A DNA stretch of 17,277 nt from Fragilaria radians. Lineage: Eukaryota > Bacillariophyta > Fragilariophyceae > Fragilariales > Fragilariaceae. The stretch lies in the NCBI GenBank assembly GCA_900642245.1, contig CAAAJI010000070.1, forward strand, positions 86,358 through 103,634, written 5' to 3'. The first letter of the stretch is position 1. Each line of letters opens with the position of its first letter. The translations under genes were made by a program, and so were the position numbers. Shown here piece after piece: positions 1 to 9,692 of this stretch. The notes under the pieces are model-generated. The model did no database searches and had not been told where the DNA came from. It saw nothing but the letters and a program-made list of their open reading frames with translations.

Positions 1-3000
1 GTCCAACACTCCCCCCCACAAGATTTCCTACGCCCCCTCCTTCTAGAGCTCCCTCACCATTTCCTACGTCTAAGCCATCACTGAGTCCCACTCCGCTCCC
101 AACTATTTCACCTACACCGGTTCCCACTCCATCGCCTACCCGTCCTGTACCTACGCAAACTCCAGTTGCTCTAGCGCCATCAACCTATCCTGCAAATGAT
201 GGTACCAACCCTTATGCTTGTCCCCCAATCAACAGTTCAAAGAGCTTCACAACTCATGGCTTGGTATCTTTTGTAATCCCAAAATCTAGCCAATCTCTTT
301 GCACTCTTGTTCAGCAGTGTTCTGGCTCTCAAGCGTTCAAGCCTATAGCTCGCGCTTATGCGGGTGTTGAATGGGAAGCAAGCAGTGGCGAATTCTCTTC
401 CCTTGTTTGGACCTGCGATGTAGCGGCATGCAATGTTGACCTTCCACCACTTCCTTTGGATGCTCACTACACTCTAACTTCCTTTTTTCCTCCTGAGCAG
501 TTTCGAGATGATGGAATCGATGAGGTTGCCAGATTTTTAGAGCAGACGACATTCGGAGTCACTAGGTCAGATATTATGAAATTCGATACGAGTAACTTGA
601 AGCAATCATTTGGAAATTGGATTCAAGAACAGCAAAAAACTGTACCACCGACGTCTCATCGAGCATTTTTTCGGATGCGCACTAACTCCCGCATGGAGAC
701 AGCAACTCGTAACGGTGCTGTTACACATCCTTGTCACAGAGGATCGTCCTATCGCCGATTCGCCTTTTCAGGAAAGGACAATCAGAAATATGTTACAATA
801 TCCACCATTGGAACTAAGAAAGTTATCCAAATTGATGGTTTCGTACGCACAGTTGTTACCGGCCCGATTTCTAGTTCCCGTAACTCGTCCGTCACCTGGG
901 CAGACGGAAGGTAAGAACCACTATCTAACCATACTTTTCAAGCGATTGTTCTTCTTCTTACTATCGATTGTCGTTAGTTATCAGTTTAGTGATACGGCAA
1001 CCACGGATAAGGTCGGTGGTGAATTTCAGATGTATCTACAATCTCAAAAAGGAAACATCGATGTGACTATTAACGGAATTAGAGGCAACCCTATAATCCA
1101 ATTTGACGCATCAATTGATGCAAATCCAAACATGTTGCTGGAATTGAAAACTGATGATGCGGAGCCGATTGATTTAAAGTATTTTACTCGTTCCGTCATG
1201 AATGTGCAGGAAATTATCCTGACGAGAGATTTGACATCCGATGTATGTGCCACTATCAGAGAGACTGGGAATCCTATTAATCCGGTATTCGCCCTATATG
1301 ATGGGGTGTATTGGATTCACGATCCACGTTTTGTAAGTCACTTTGCATGTAAGCTTTGTTTAGAATGGCAATACTCAACTAGCCATGTTCTGAATCTTCA
1401 TTCATAGAATACTTTTTCAAATACTCTCGAGAATCCTTTATCTGATGGTGGAGGAAAGTTAGCTAGGGACACTCTTAATATCATAAATATTGACCGAAGC
1501 GCTGTTTGTGCAAATGTGGAAAGAAACGTCTTCAACGAAAAACACTGTGCTCTAAGCCAAGAACCAACTGCATGTGCTGCTAGTAGTTACGATCCGACAG
1601 GGGGAGAAAATCGACCAGAATTTTTCGTTCACATTACATCGAAAGTAATTCGTGATATTTACACTGGTACTGGAAATGGAGCAGATGGCACCATCTATCT
1701 CTATGCTGTTGATGGTCTAAGGGTGCAAGAGGATACAACAATTAGTAAGCCTTGCCAGCGGACAGGTTCACGTTGGGTAGCTATCAATTGTACTGGTTCT
1801 GCAGCTCAATTAGACCCTACGGTACATGAGATTTTTTCGACATTGCTCAAGTCATTTTCAACTGACACCAATCCCTATATGCGTGATATTTGGAATTGGT
1901 GGAGAACTCCTTGTCCAGCTGCATACCAAGAACTCTCAGGCTTTGAAGTTGTGGATCAGGATGGAACTAAATGTTGGAAAAATGTACATCCTGATCACCT
2001 CTCGGTATACGACATGACATTCTGGACTCGTCTTGATGCTCATCCAGGTAATTCTTTATCTCGCAATCCTATCAAGGAATATGCTGAAGCTGGCTTGACA
2101 ACTCTGACTTTCCCAAGTTGGCATTCTATGTCGAGCTGGGCTGATAACGAGAGTAGAGTTGGTGGATATGTCGGTCGACTAGGCGATACTGTACACTATT
2201 ATAACTTTCCGAAAAGTCTAAAGTCAGAGCAAATGAATCAGTTTTTCGGCTTTTCCGCTGATGCCATCAACTACACTGATTCTAAAGGAGTTATTGTTTG
2301 CGGTAGTCCAAATGAGATTGAGAATGATTTAGAGTTGGGAGGAAGTCAAGGACGCGGCGCTTTTGATATTTTCAGCGATAATTTTGTCACCACTGAGTCT
2401 GTTGATTTTGTGAAGCAGAAGCGTATTGTATGGACTCACATTGCACTCACAGCACCGGATCAGCTAAGGCAGCGTATGGCCTGGGCGATTTCGCAAATTC
2501 TTGTTGTCAGTCCGGATGCTGTTTCAGATGGAGAGTATCGTACAGAAGGCATGACTGCCTTTTACGATATTTTTGTACGACATGCGTTTGGGAGCTATCG
2601 TGACATTCTCAAAGAAGTCTCTTTCAGCGGAATCATGGCCCAAATGCTCACCTATCATGGATCACGTTCAACTGCCTATACATGGCGCACACAAGGGAGC
2701 GTACAATATGCAGATGAAAACTTTGCCCGTGAAATTATGCAACTATTTACAATTGGTATGTATAAGTTGAAACCAGATGGTACTCATTATCTTGATAGTA
2801 AAGGATTTCCCATTAGGGCCTACACAAATGATGACATTGCTGAGTACGCCAGAGTATGGACTGGATTTGAATCGCGAGCACATAGAGGAAATATCGAAAA
2901 TATTAATCGATACAATCTCATCGATGCCATGAAAATCAACTTGGAGTTTAGGGATATATTTCCGAAGATGGGATTGGATCGAAAATATATCGGTGATGGC

Positions 3001-6000
3001 TATCCATTGTGCTCTGACCTTCCAGATAAACACTTTTTGAAGAGTGGAGCCACTTACAGACTTCTTGGAAGGACTTCAACTCCTGAACTTATCAATGATC
3101 CCAAGCAATGGGCAAATGACCCATTAGTACAGCGTGTAACACTTGATCCGAATGGTTCACAGAGTCTTTTTGCTAAGCTTTGCGGCTCAGAAGATCCGCT
3201 GACTTGTAACTATGAAACTACGGTGGTACTTGATACCAATCTCGGTTGCCACGGTGTTGAGTGTTCTGTCGATTCCCTACGTGTTGTCGAAGTTGGTACT
3301 GGTATTTTCTACGAGTATGTCTATAAGCCATGTGTTTACCAAGCGTTTTTCATGAATGCAAAGGTAATGATAAGGAGAACTAGTTGGAGAGATTCGATTT
3401 GCGCAGACCCAAGAATTCCACAGGCTTCCACTGCATGTTGCAATAGTACAGCTCGCTCATGGAGCGATATGGTAAGCACGTAAACTATTTTGCAAACCTT
3501 TATATTTTCTCTCAAAACTCACTATGCATTGAATTACAAAAAGTATTGGGGAGAGAGGGTAACATTTGCAGGTGCTGGAAGCAAGTGTACTCAACAACTC
3601 TGTGATCGAAGGATTCGCCCATCTTGTGATACCTTAGCTAATCCTGCTCTTGGTACTCAGTGTGTCAATAATGCTTACTTTTGGACTTCAACAGCTTGTA
3701 CTGTACGAGTGAAAATCAATGCTGATGGTACAGTGGGTATTGTCCATGATTCAATTCAAAATGAGCCCGATTCAGCAGTGAAGCATGTTCAGAACGACAC
3801 AAAAACCTTCTTTAGGGTTGATTGGTCTGGCCAAGACTCTTTTGAGACAGTTGTATCAAACTGCAATTCCATACCATTATGCACTGCTACTATTGATGAA
3901 ATGTGCGTTTGCAACATGACAGTCCAAGAAGAACAAGTCTTTTACGTAGGAGATACTCCAAGTGTCGATGACGTTTTGAAGAAGCTGAACATTGGATCCT
4001 TTGAACCGACGATGATAGCTTCAAACTGGGTCACACAGACAAATGATGGAGTAACTACTCATTCCATGAATGGTGAGCTTACATCAAGTTCGATTTATGA
4101 AGTAATCGACAGCAATGGCGTTCGTCATTTGAGAAAGAATATAAAATCAATTGTTCAACTTGTGGGAATTGATGCTCAGTTTCGAAATCCAGTACATTTC
4201 ATTAGCTTGTCTGATCCAGCAATGCATCAGGCTCTATATGAAACAGATGCAGCTCTTGATCAGTACTTTTACCATGCAAACACAGCTCCATTTCTTGCCA
4301 TACGTTTTGCCCAACGATTTGGTGTTTCCAACCCATCACCTGGATTTGTCTCTCGTATTGCTGCATCCTTCAAATCCGGAGCCTACAGCCATGACAGTGG
4401 GAATACTCCTACAATTTTTGGATCAGGGAAATATGGTGACTTGGGAGCCACAATTGCATCCATATTACTCGATCGTGAGACAAGGACTACACTTTTAGAT
4501 GCTGATCCTATTTATGGTGCTTTCAAAGAGCCATTAGTGAAGCTCTTGGGGCTTTTGCGTGGACTTGAATTTAAGTTGGCTGGAGATAGTGGTTTTGTTG
4601 ATTTTGATATCAGCATTGACCAAAAAATTGGTCAAATGGCTCATGCTCAACCCAATGTATTTTCGTTTTTTTCTCCGTTTTACACGTCGGGTAAGTTGTC
4701 AGAAGCATCTCTTGTTGCACCAGAGTTACAAGTAATGACAGGTCCAAGATCAATTGACTTTCTGAATGGTGCCTTGTCATTGATTAAATTTGGTTTATCA
4801 TCCTGTTACGGTGGTATTGGTCGGTATCAGTGGTGGAATTTGTATGACTGTTCAAAGTATAGGGTTGCCAGTGTCAATGATGGAGCTTTGGGGAATTTGA
4901 CCTACACACCCTCTGCGGATAGCAACAGTTTGGCAACTAAAATTACCGATGAGCTGGCTACCTTACTTACTGCTGGAAGATTGAGTCGAGCTAGCAGACA
5001 AGTAATTGATGACGTCATTCGGTTTGAGCCTAACCAAACTATGGCTCTCATCAAAGCACAGCAGCTGATTGTCCTTACACCTGAATTTCATGCTACAAAC
5101 TTGGTTCGCCAGACTGAAACTTTTCGTCCAGAACCAAATGTCCCTGTGCCTTCAACGAAGCCATACAAAACCGTTGTTTATATATTACTGGAGGGAGGAG
5201 TAGACTCTTTCAATTTGTTAGTACCGCACACATGCACGGGAACTAACCATAATGGACAAACCTTGTTGGAGCAATACATGGCTGAGCGTACAATTTTGGC
5301 AATGACCCCGGAAGAAAGGTTGCGTATCATTGATGTCGCTGGACAACCATGTAGTCAATTTGCCATTCACAAGGATCTTGAAATTGTTGAGAGGCTGTAT
5401 AAGCTTGGGGATTTGGCATTTTTTGCTAATACTGGAGTCATTAACCAACCAATGAATAAAGACAATTATTGGAAATTGACTAAAACAGGACTCTTTGGGC
5501 ATAATACAATGCAAGAGGAGGCGCAGCAACTAGATCCTTTTGACACCGCACCTGGAACTGGAGTACTCGGTCGTTTGTGTGATATTCTGAACCAAAAGAG
5601 TTTCAAGGCTCAACCTATTACAGTGCAAGATGCTTCCATTGCAACAATTGGAGTACCAGGAACTGGAGTCGACCCGTTGTTAGTCTCGTCCTTTGAGAGC
5701 AATAGGTTCAATCCTCTTTCCAAAGGGGACACATTTGAAGTGAAATCTTATTTGAAGAAGCTTAATCGTGAAACAGAGTTTCAAAGTAGTCTTTATGGAG
5801 AAGTTTGGTCATCGAATTTGAACAAGGCACTCAACGACAATGATGCAATCCTCAAGGCACTATTAACAACAAAACTGAATACTACTTTCCCAAGTACAGA
5901 TTACGCTGCAAAACTTGGAGTAGTTTCAACTCTAATTGCTTCTCACCAACAGCGTGGTACAGACCGTGATGTATTCTATCTTACTATGGGAGGTTGGGAC

Positions 6001-6435
6001 CATCACTCTGACATGAAGAGTCGTCTTTCATCCAATTTCATGAAAATGAACGAAGCCTTGACTGCATTTTACAATGAAATGAAGACACAAGGAAAATGGA
6101 ATGAAGTAACAGTCGTCTTTACGTCCGACTTTGCTAGAACTCTGACTGCCAACTCGGGTGATGGAAGTGACCATGCTTGGGGAGGTCACTATTTTGTGAT
6201 GGGCGGTGCTGTCAAGGGAGGTAAAGTTTATGGATCTTACCCATCTGACATCACGTCCACTGGTCCCTTACACATAGGACGTGGTCGAATTATTCCTACA
6301 CTTGGTTGGGAATCAGTACTTAACCCACTCGCTCAATGGATGGGAGCCACTCAAGAAGCAGATTTGAATTATTGTATGCCTAATCGCATTCAAAGTGGAG
6401 CACCCTTGCTTACATCAGGCAATTTATTCAAGTAA
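1..6435 (+). CDS. Secreted PT-stalk DUF1800-DUF1501 fusion protein, copy A (5' partial, 4 exons visible)
   Basis: Exons are 1-910 (first full codon at 3), 978-1332, 1408-3471 and 3544-6435, giving about 2072 visible residues; the 5' end lies outside the window. It opens inside a Pro-Thr stalk and continues into a Cys-containing domain. DUF1800 hallmarks follow in family order: ARFLEQTTFG from 528, PDQLRQRMAW from 2455, NFAREIMQLFTIG from 2719, YTNDDIAEYARVWTGF from 2821, TAPFLAIRFAQRF from 4282, KIGQMAHAQPNVFSFFSP from 4624 and LIVLTPEF from 5065. DUF1501 then runs from about 5173 to near the stop: LLEGGVDSFN, GGWDHH (5989-6006), TSDFART from 6121 and DHAWGGH from 6169. DUF1501 belongs to the alkaline phosphatase-like clan, and the Asp/His motifs fit its metal site. 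The activity and substrate are unknown. There is no hydrophobic C-terminal tail, so I infer a soluble or wall-bound extracellular protein. Exon joins were set by GT-AG sites and by colinearity with the copy on the opposite strand. Confidence 0.92.
3..155 (+). repeat. C-terminal end of the Pro-Thr stalk of copy A
   Basis: The first 51 codons read as a low-complexity Pro/Thr/Ser run with PT dipeptides every two to six residues, ending at VPTQ before a linker and the Cys-containing domain (ACPPINSS). The matching region in the opposite-strand copy is about 240 residues long, so most of this stalk is probably left of the window. In secreted stramenopile proteins such tracts act as extended, probably O-glycosylated spacers; that role is inferred here. 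Confidence 0.85.
911..977 (+). other. Intron 1 of copy A (67 nt, phase 2)
   Basis: The donor is AG|GTAAGA and the acceptor CGTTAG|T, with a CTAAC branch-point candidate and a pyrimidine-rich run before the acceptor. Splicing joins DG to SYQFSDTATTDK, which matches DG-SFQFTDTANTDK in the opposite-strand copy. Without splicing, translation stops at once at TAA (912-914). Confidence 0.92.
1333..1407 (+). other. Intron 2 of copy A (75 nt, phase 0)
   Basis: The donor is TTT|GTAAGT and the acceptor TTCATAG|AAT, joining HDPRF to NTFSNTLENP. The length is a multiple of three, but the TAG of the acceptor is itself an in-frame stop, so a retained intron would end the protein there. Confidence 0.9.
3472..3543 (+). 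other. Intron 3 of copy A (72 nt, phase 0, weak acceptor)
   Basis: The donor is ATG|GTAAGC and the acceptor ACAAAAAG|TATTGG, joining SDM to YWGERVTFAG exactly as in the opposite-strand copy. The acceptor is A-rich instead of pyrimidine-rich, with A at -3. An in-frame TAA at 3481-3483 makes removal necessary. The pyrimidine-rich stretch sits further upstream (TATATTTTCTCTC). Confidence 0.85.
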
Positions 6436-6637
6436 TCTTGAAATTTTTCATTGTACGTTGATTGAAGATAGTAGAATTGTTTACCACTACGAACGCAAGT
6501 AACTGTTAACCTTAGGTACAAGTTAGTAATCTTTCTAAGTGGCAATCTGAAAAATAATTCTCTGTAATGGTAAATGAATATGTTGAGAGAATAGCACCAA
6601 CTATCTGACTTTTGTCCACCCTAAAAATCGTTAGTGG

Positions 6638-6662
6638 GCGTAAACTATGTAACATATGACGC
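6638..6662. repeat. Small imperfect palindrome 3' of copy A
   Basis: The outer arms are GCGT (6638-6641) and ACGC (6659-6662), and the centre reads TATGT-A-ACATA, so most of the 25 bases can pair with themselves. It lies about 200 bp after the stop codon of copy A. It could be a protein-binding site or a short hairpin in the 3' UTR; nothing further supports a function. Confidence 0.35.
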
Positions 6663-7367
6663 TACATTTTACATTTGGTTTTTTCTTCTTTGATTCAATC
6701 ATCAGCCCTAAACGCTCTTTCATTTATTTCCCCAACACCATCATATTCAAATCTGGTTGACTCTTCCTACTCCTGACACTCTGTTGGCGTCCTGAAATCA
6801 AACAATCCTCCAACCATGAGGGTTGAATAGTACAAACATCAATAAGTTGAACTCCTACTATATCACATACTTTTCCTTGCAAAAGCTCTCCCAACGGTTA
6901 ATATATATAACCTCGCTTGAATATGAAAAGTTCATCTGTTACATCTATACAACCTCATGGCTTAAATGGACTGGTTTTGCTGACGGATCAAGCATACGAT
7001 TAGCGTCTCCAGCATGATTTTTTGCCCGCAAAAATGCATGCAATGGCGTGGTTGTAAATTTTTATTGGTCGTTTTACCTTAAAGAAGGGGAAAACCAAGA
7101 TTGCAAAAAGTAATAATTTATGCATTCCAAAGAAATAAGGGTACATTGCAATAGTCCAATGTCAAAACATGCATATCTATGGATGTGATTTAATGCAACA
7201 CTTGGAAGGACGAGAAAAAACTATCGCCATATAAATTACAATGGCAGAGCCTGTTGAAATCAGATACTTACAAACTTTGCCACTATAGGAGGAAAGCTTT
7301 TGGGGTGCATTGAAATATAGTGCAGATCACAAATTACCATTAGAGGCACACGCATGACTCTGTTACT

Positions 7368-7390
7368 GTCACAGGGTCACAGGGTCACAG
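7368..7390. repeat. Short tandem repeat, GTCACAGG x 2.9
   Basis: Two complete GTCACAGG units and a third lacking only its last base run head to tail without mismatch. It is a microsatellite-like feature in non-coding DNA with no evident role. Confidence 0.8.
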
Positions 7391-9653
7391 CAAGAATGAA
7401 TTTATTGTAACACAAGAAATCATCCGATAAATGGAACAGGTCAAGGATCTGGAGCCCAATATAAATTCATAAGCAAAGTGTATTTTATCTTATCAATACA
7501 CATCTGAATAGGCAGATAGGAAAAACAAGCGATTTGATGCTTGTAATGACAACGGAATACTACCGGCGCAGCGCTCTACTTGATTCCAAATATTCACATT
7601 AGGCTGGGTATCCAATGACAGAAAGCTGGCTCCAGAGAAGTACGTATATCTTATTTGAGGCTGGGAATTCCCAATAGGTGGCCAACCAATGACGAAGGAT
7701 TTAAAATTCTGCAAGGAGACGCTGCATAGCGAGAGTATTCTTGCAAAGAAATCCAATATCACAAAAACCTGTAGATTTCTAGCTCATTTGATCTCTCCTA
7801 AAGAACCTAATAAAGTCCAAAGACTAGAGGTGAGAGAATTGAGTGAGAAATTTGACAGCATTATGCAAACATATAATGCTATAGTCACATTTCTATTACA
7901 AGTTTCTTTTATGAGCGACAAGGAGATTTAGGAAGTGTCAACGTATACTGACATAAATTCCTACATCATTTTGGTTCCGCAACAGAAATTGTGCAAGGGA
8001 TCCCTGAGTTAGGAGATTTTGGACTTCCTTACTTCATCTTTCAAGATAGCATAGCCCTGATTCTGTTTACTGAAACTTCCTCTCAACGTTATCCTATATT
8101 CTCTTGATCTGCATGCTTGTACAATGATGTATCTTCACCACCATCATCACAATAAAGACAATTCATATCAATCTTGAAGTTTTCAAATCAGTAGGCAATT
8201 CTATAATCTTCACTTTTTAATTGTTCATTGTCATCAAATAGACATTACAATATTAACCAACAATAAGTGTCCTAAAATTTGCGCCACAGATCTCTTTTCC
8301 TTGTTTGAGCTTATATCCATATAGATTTTCCCCCGGAATATTGCTACTTCAAGTCTACACTTTTCTGACATTTTTCTGTCTTGTTTTAGTTACAGCAGAA
8401 TGTTTGCCAACATCTAACTGTCCACACAACTTTAAGCCATAGATCTTGCCGTCTCTTTTAATCAATCTATTCCAAAGGAGTGGAAAACCTGATGCAAGTT
8501 ATTCATATCCAATCACTTCTTTGTTTTTGCGCTCGCAATTGAATTCTTCAAAACAGTCAAGAGAATAGCAGACATTCTAAATCTTGTCAAGAAACCAATT
8601 AAAAGAAAACTCTGTAATATGACATGGATCCTGATCCCTTATGGAGAACAAAACATGATTCTTTTGTTGCTTACATTGAATCCATTTTTAGTGCCTTATC
8701 GATAATCAAGAGTTAACCAAAAGATCAGGTACATCCTTAATGTCAATTAACATAACAAGCAAGGTAACACCGTAATCTTTTCTAAATTTCGTTTGCCATT
8801 TTTCATTTTCCAACGCTGCAGTAGTAGACTTGAAGTTTGCTTCGCTTGGTAGGGGCACAAGTAAGTTTCTCGCTTCTCCTACTATGGTATTTGACTAATT
8901 GGAGGCAAATCTTTAAGAAGCAAGAAGTATCAGAGCATGTTTTGACAAAGGAGAATACACATAAAAGGACAAGTCAAAATTACATTGGTATAATGGGCGA
9001 GGAGCATTCAAGAGTTGAGAGTATTGCGGAAGAAAGCAGTCACATATTGCATAAGAATACTCTAGAGAAGAAAAATCAAGGCCTGTTTATATCCCCCAAC
9101 AATTATGAATTATTATCAAGCTATTAGCAAAGCAGCGGTCCATTTTCCCTAAACGCAGTGCGTTATTATTAATGTTTTATCAAAGCCGCGGATGTTATGT
9201 TATAGTAAGTGATTCAAGACAAACTTCAAAATAGGAACAAGTGAAAACATACTTCTATAATCATGATACTGCATCCATATGGGATTGCATATTAAATGTG
9301 AATCCAAGTGGTGAGAAAGTCGGATTACTGCCTTTTCATTATTAAAAATATATAACGAGAGAAACAGTTTACTTGAGGTGTTTCTACTTCACTGAAAATT
9401 CCAAGTTAGTTTAAGATGCTTCGTTCATATGTTTAAATAAAAAAGGTAAATAAACAAAGAGCTCAAGTTTTCTCGAAATTGTTAATAATGCTGAATAAGC
9501 AAATATCATCATATATCCCATGGAATGTTTAATTCTACAACACAAATGAATAGGAGAGAAGTTGAGCCATTACGTGAATGTTATTGAAGCGTTTATCACT
9601 CCTCGAGTTGTATACAGAATTAACTTAAGATCTTGCAATACCATCTAAATTAT

Positions 9654-9659
9654 TTTATT
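9654..9659 (-). terminator. Probable poly(A) signal AATAAA of copy B
   Basis: On the - strand an exact AATAAA lies 34 nt past the TAG stop of copy B, within GAATAAAATAATTT. The hexamer is the canonical eukaryotic poly(A) signal and the position is plausible for a short 3' UTR. AT-rich DNA yields such hexamers by chance, so this is a candidate only. No equally clear signal was seen just after copy A. Confidence 0.45.
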
Positions 9660-9692
9660 CGACAAACCAATATGTGTCATAAAGGTTTCTAT

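Larger units (their letters stand above)
6436..9692. other. AT-rich intergenic region between the convergent genes
   Basis: This 3.26 kb stretch must hold both 3' UTRs. Open frames in it are short and have no recognisable motif. The longest, at 8837-9127 (+), begins with TTG; the one at 7493-7762 (-) begins with GTG; the one at 7689-7931 (+) has an ATG but encodes 80 unremarkable residues. I saw no tRNA B-box with a fold, no rRNA, no transposase or reverse-transcriptase motif and no terminal repeats. Base composition is strongly AT-biased except for a pocket near 7550-7680. Confidence 0.75.

Noticed and set aside
610..1407. Single + strand frame spanning exon 1 and exon 2 of copy A
   Set aside because: Its first part reads exon 1 out of frame; only 978-1332 is coding in that frame, as shown by the splice sites and the match to copy B.
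5005..5020. TGACGTCA octamer inside exon 4 of copy A
   Set aside because: It encodes part of the conserved IDDVIRFEP segment, so the match to a CRE is best taken as chance within coding sequence.
1..6435. Copy A as a pseudogene because of stops between its open frames
   Set aside because: Every break coincides with a GT-AG intron also present at the same position and phase in copy B; after splicing the frame is intact.
7493..7762. 89-codon - strand frame
   Set aside because: It begins with GTG, has no ATG in frame and matches no family I recognise. I keep only the base-composition pocket as a weak observation.
7689..7931. 80-codon + strand frame with a true ATG
   Set aside because: It is short, overlaps the - strand frame, has no domain or signal and no visible splice partners; this length is expected by chance.
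8837..9127. 96-codon + strand frame with a hydrophobic start
   Set aside because: It begins with TTG rather than ATG, lies in AT-rich DNA, and has no recognisable motif; in a eukaryote this is not a credible gene.
6436..9692. Possible tRNA, CRISPR array or transposon in the intergenic region
   Set aside because: I found no cloverleaf with A and B boxes, no regularly spaced repeats, no terminal inverted repeats and no transposase or integrase motifs.
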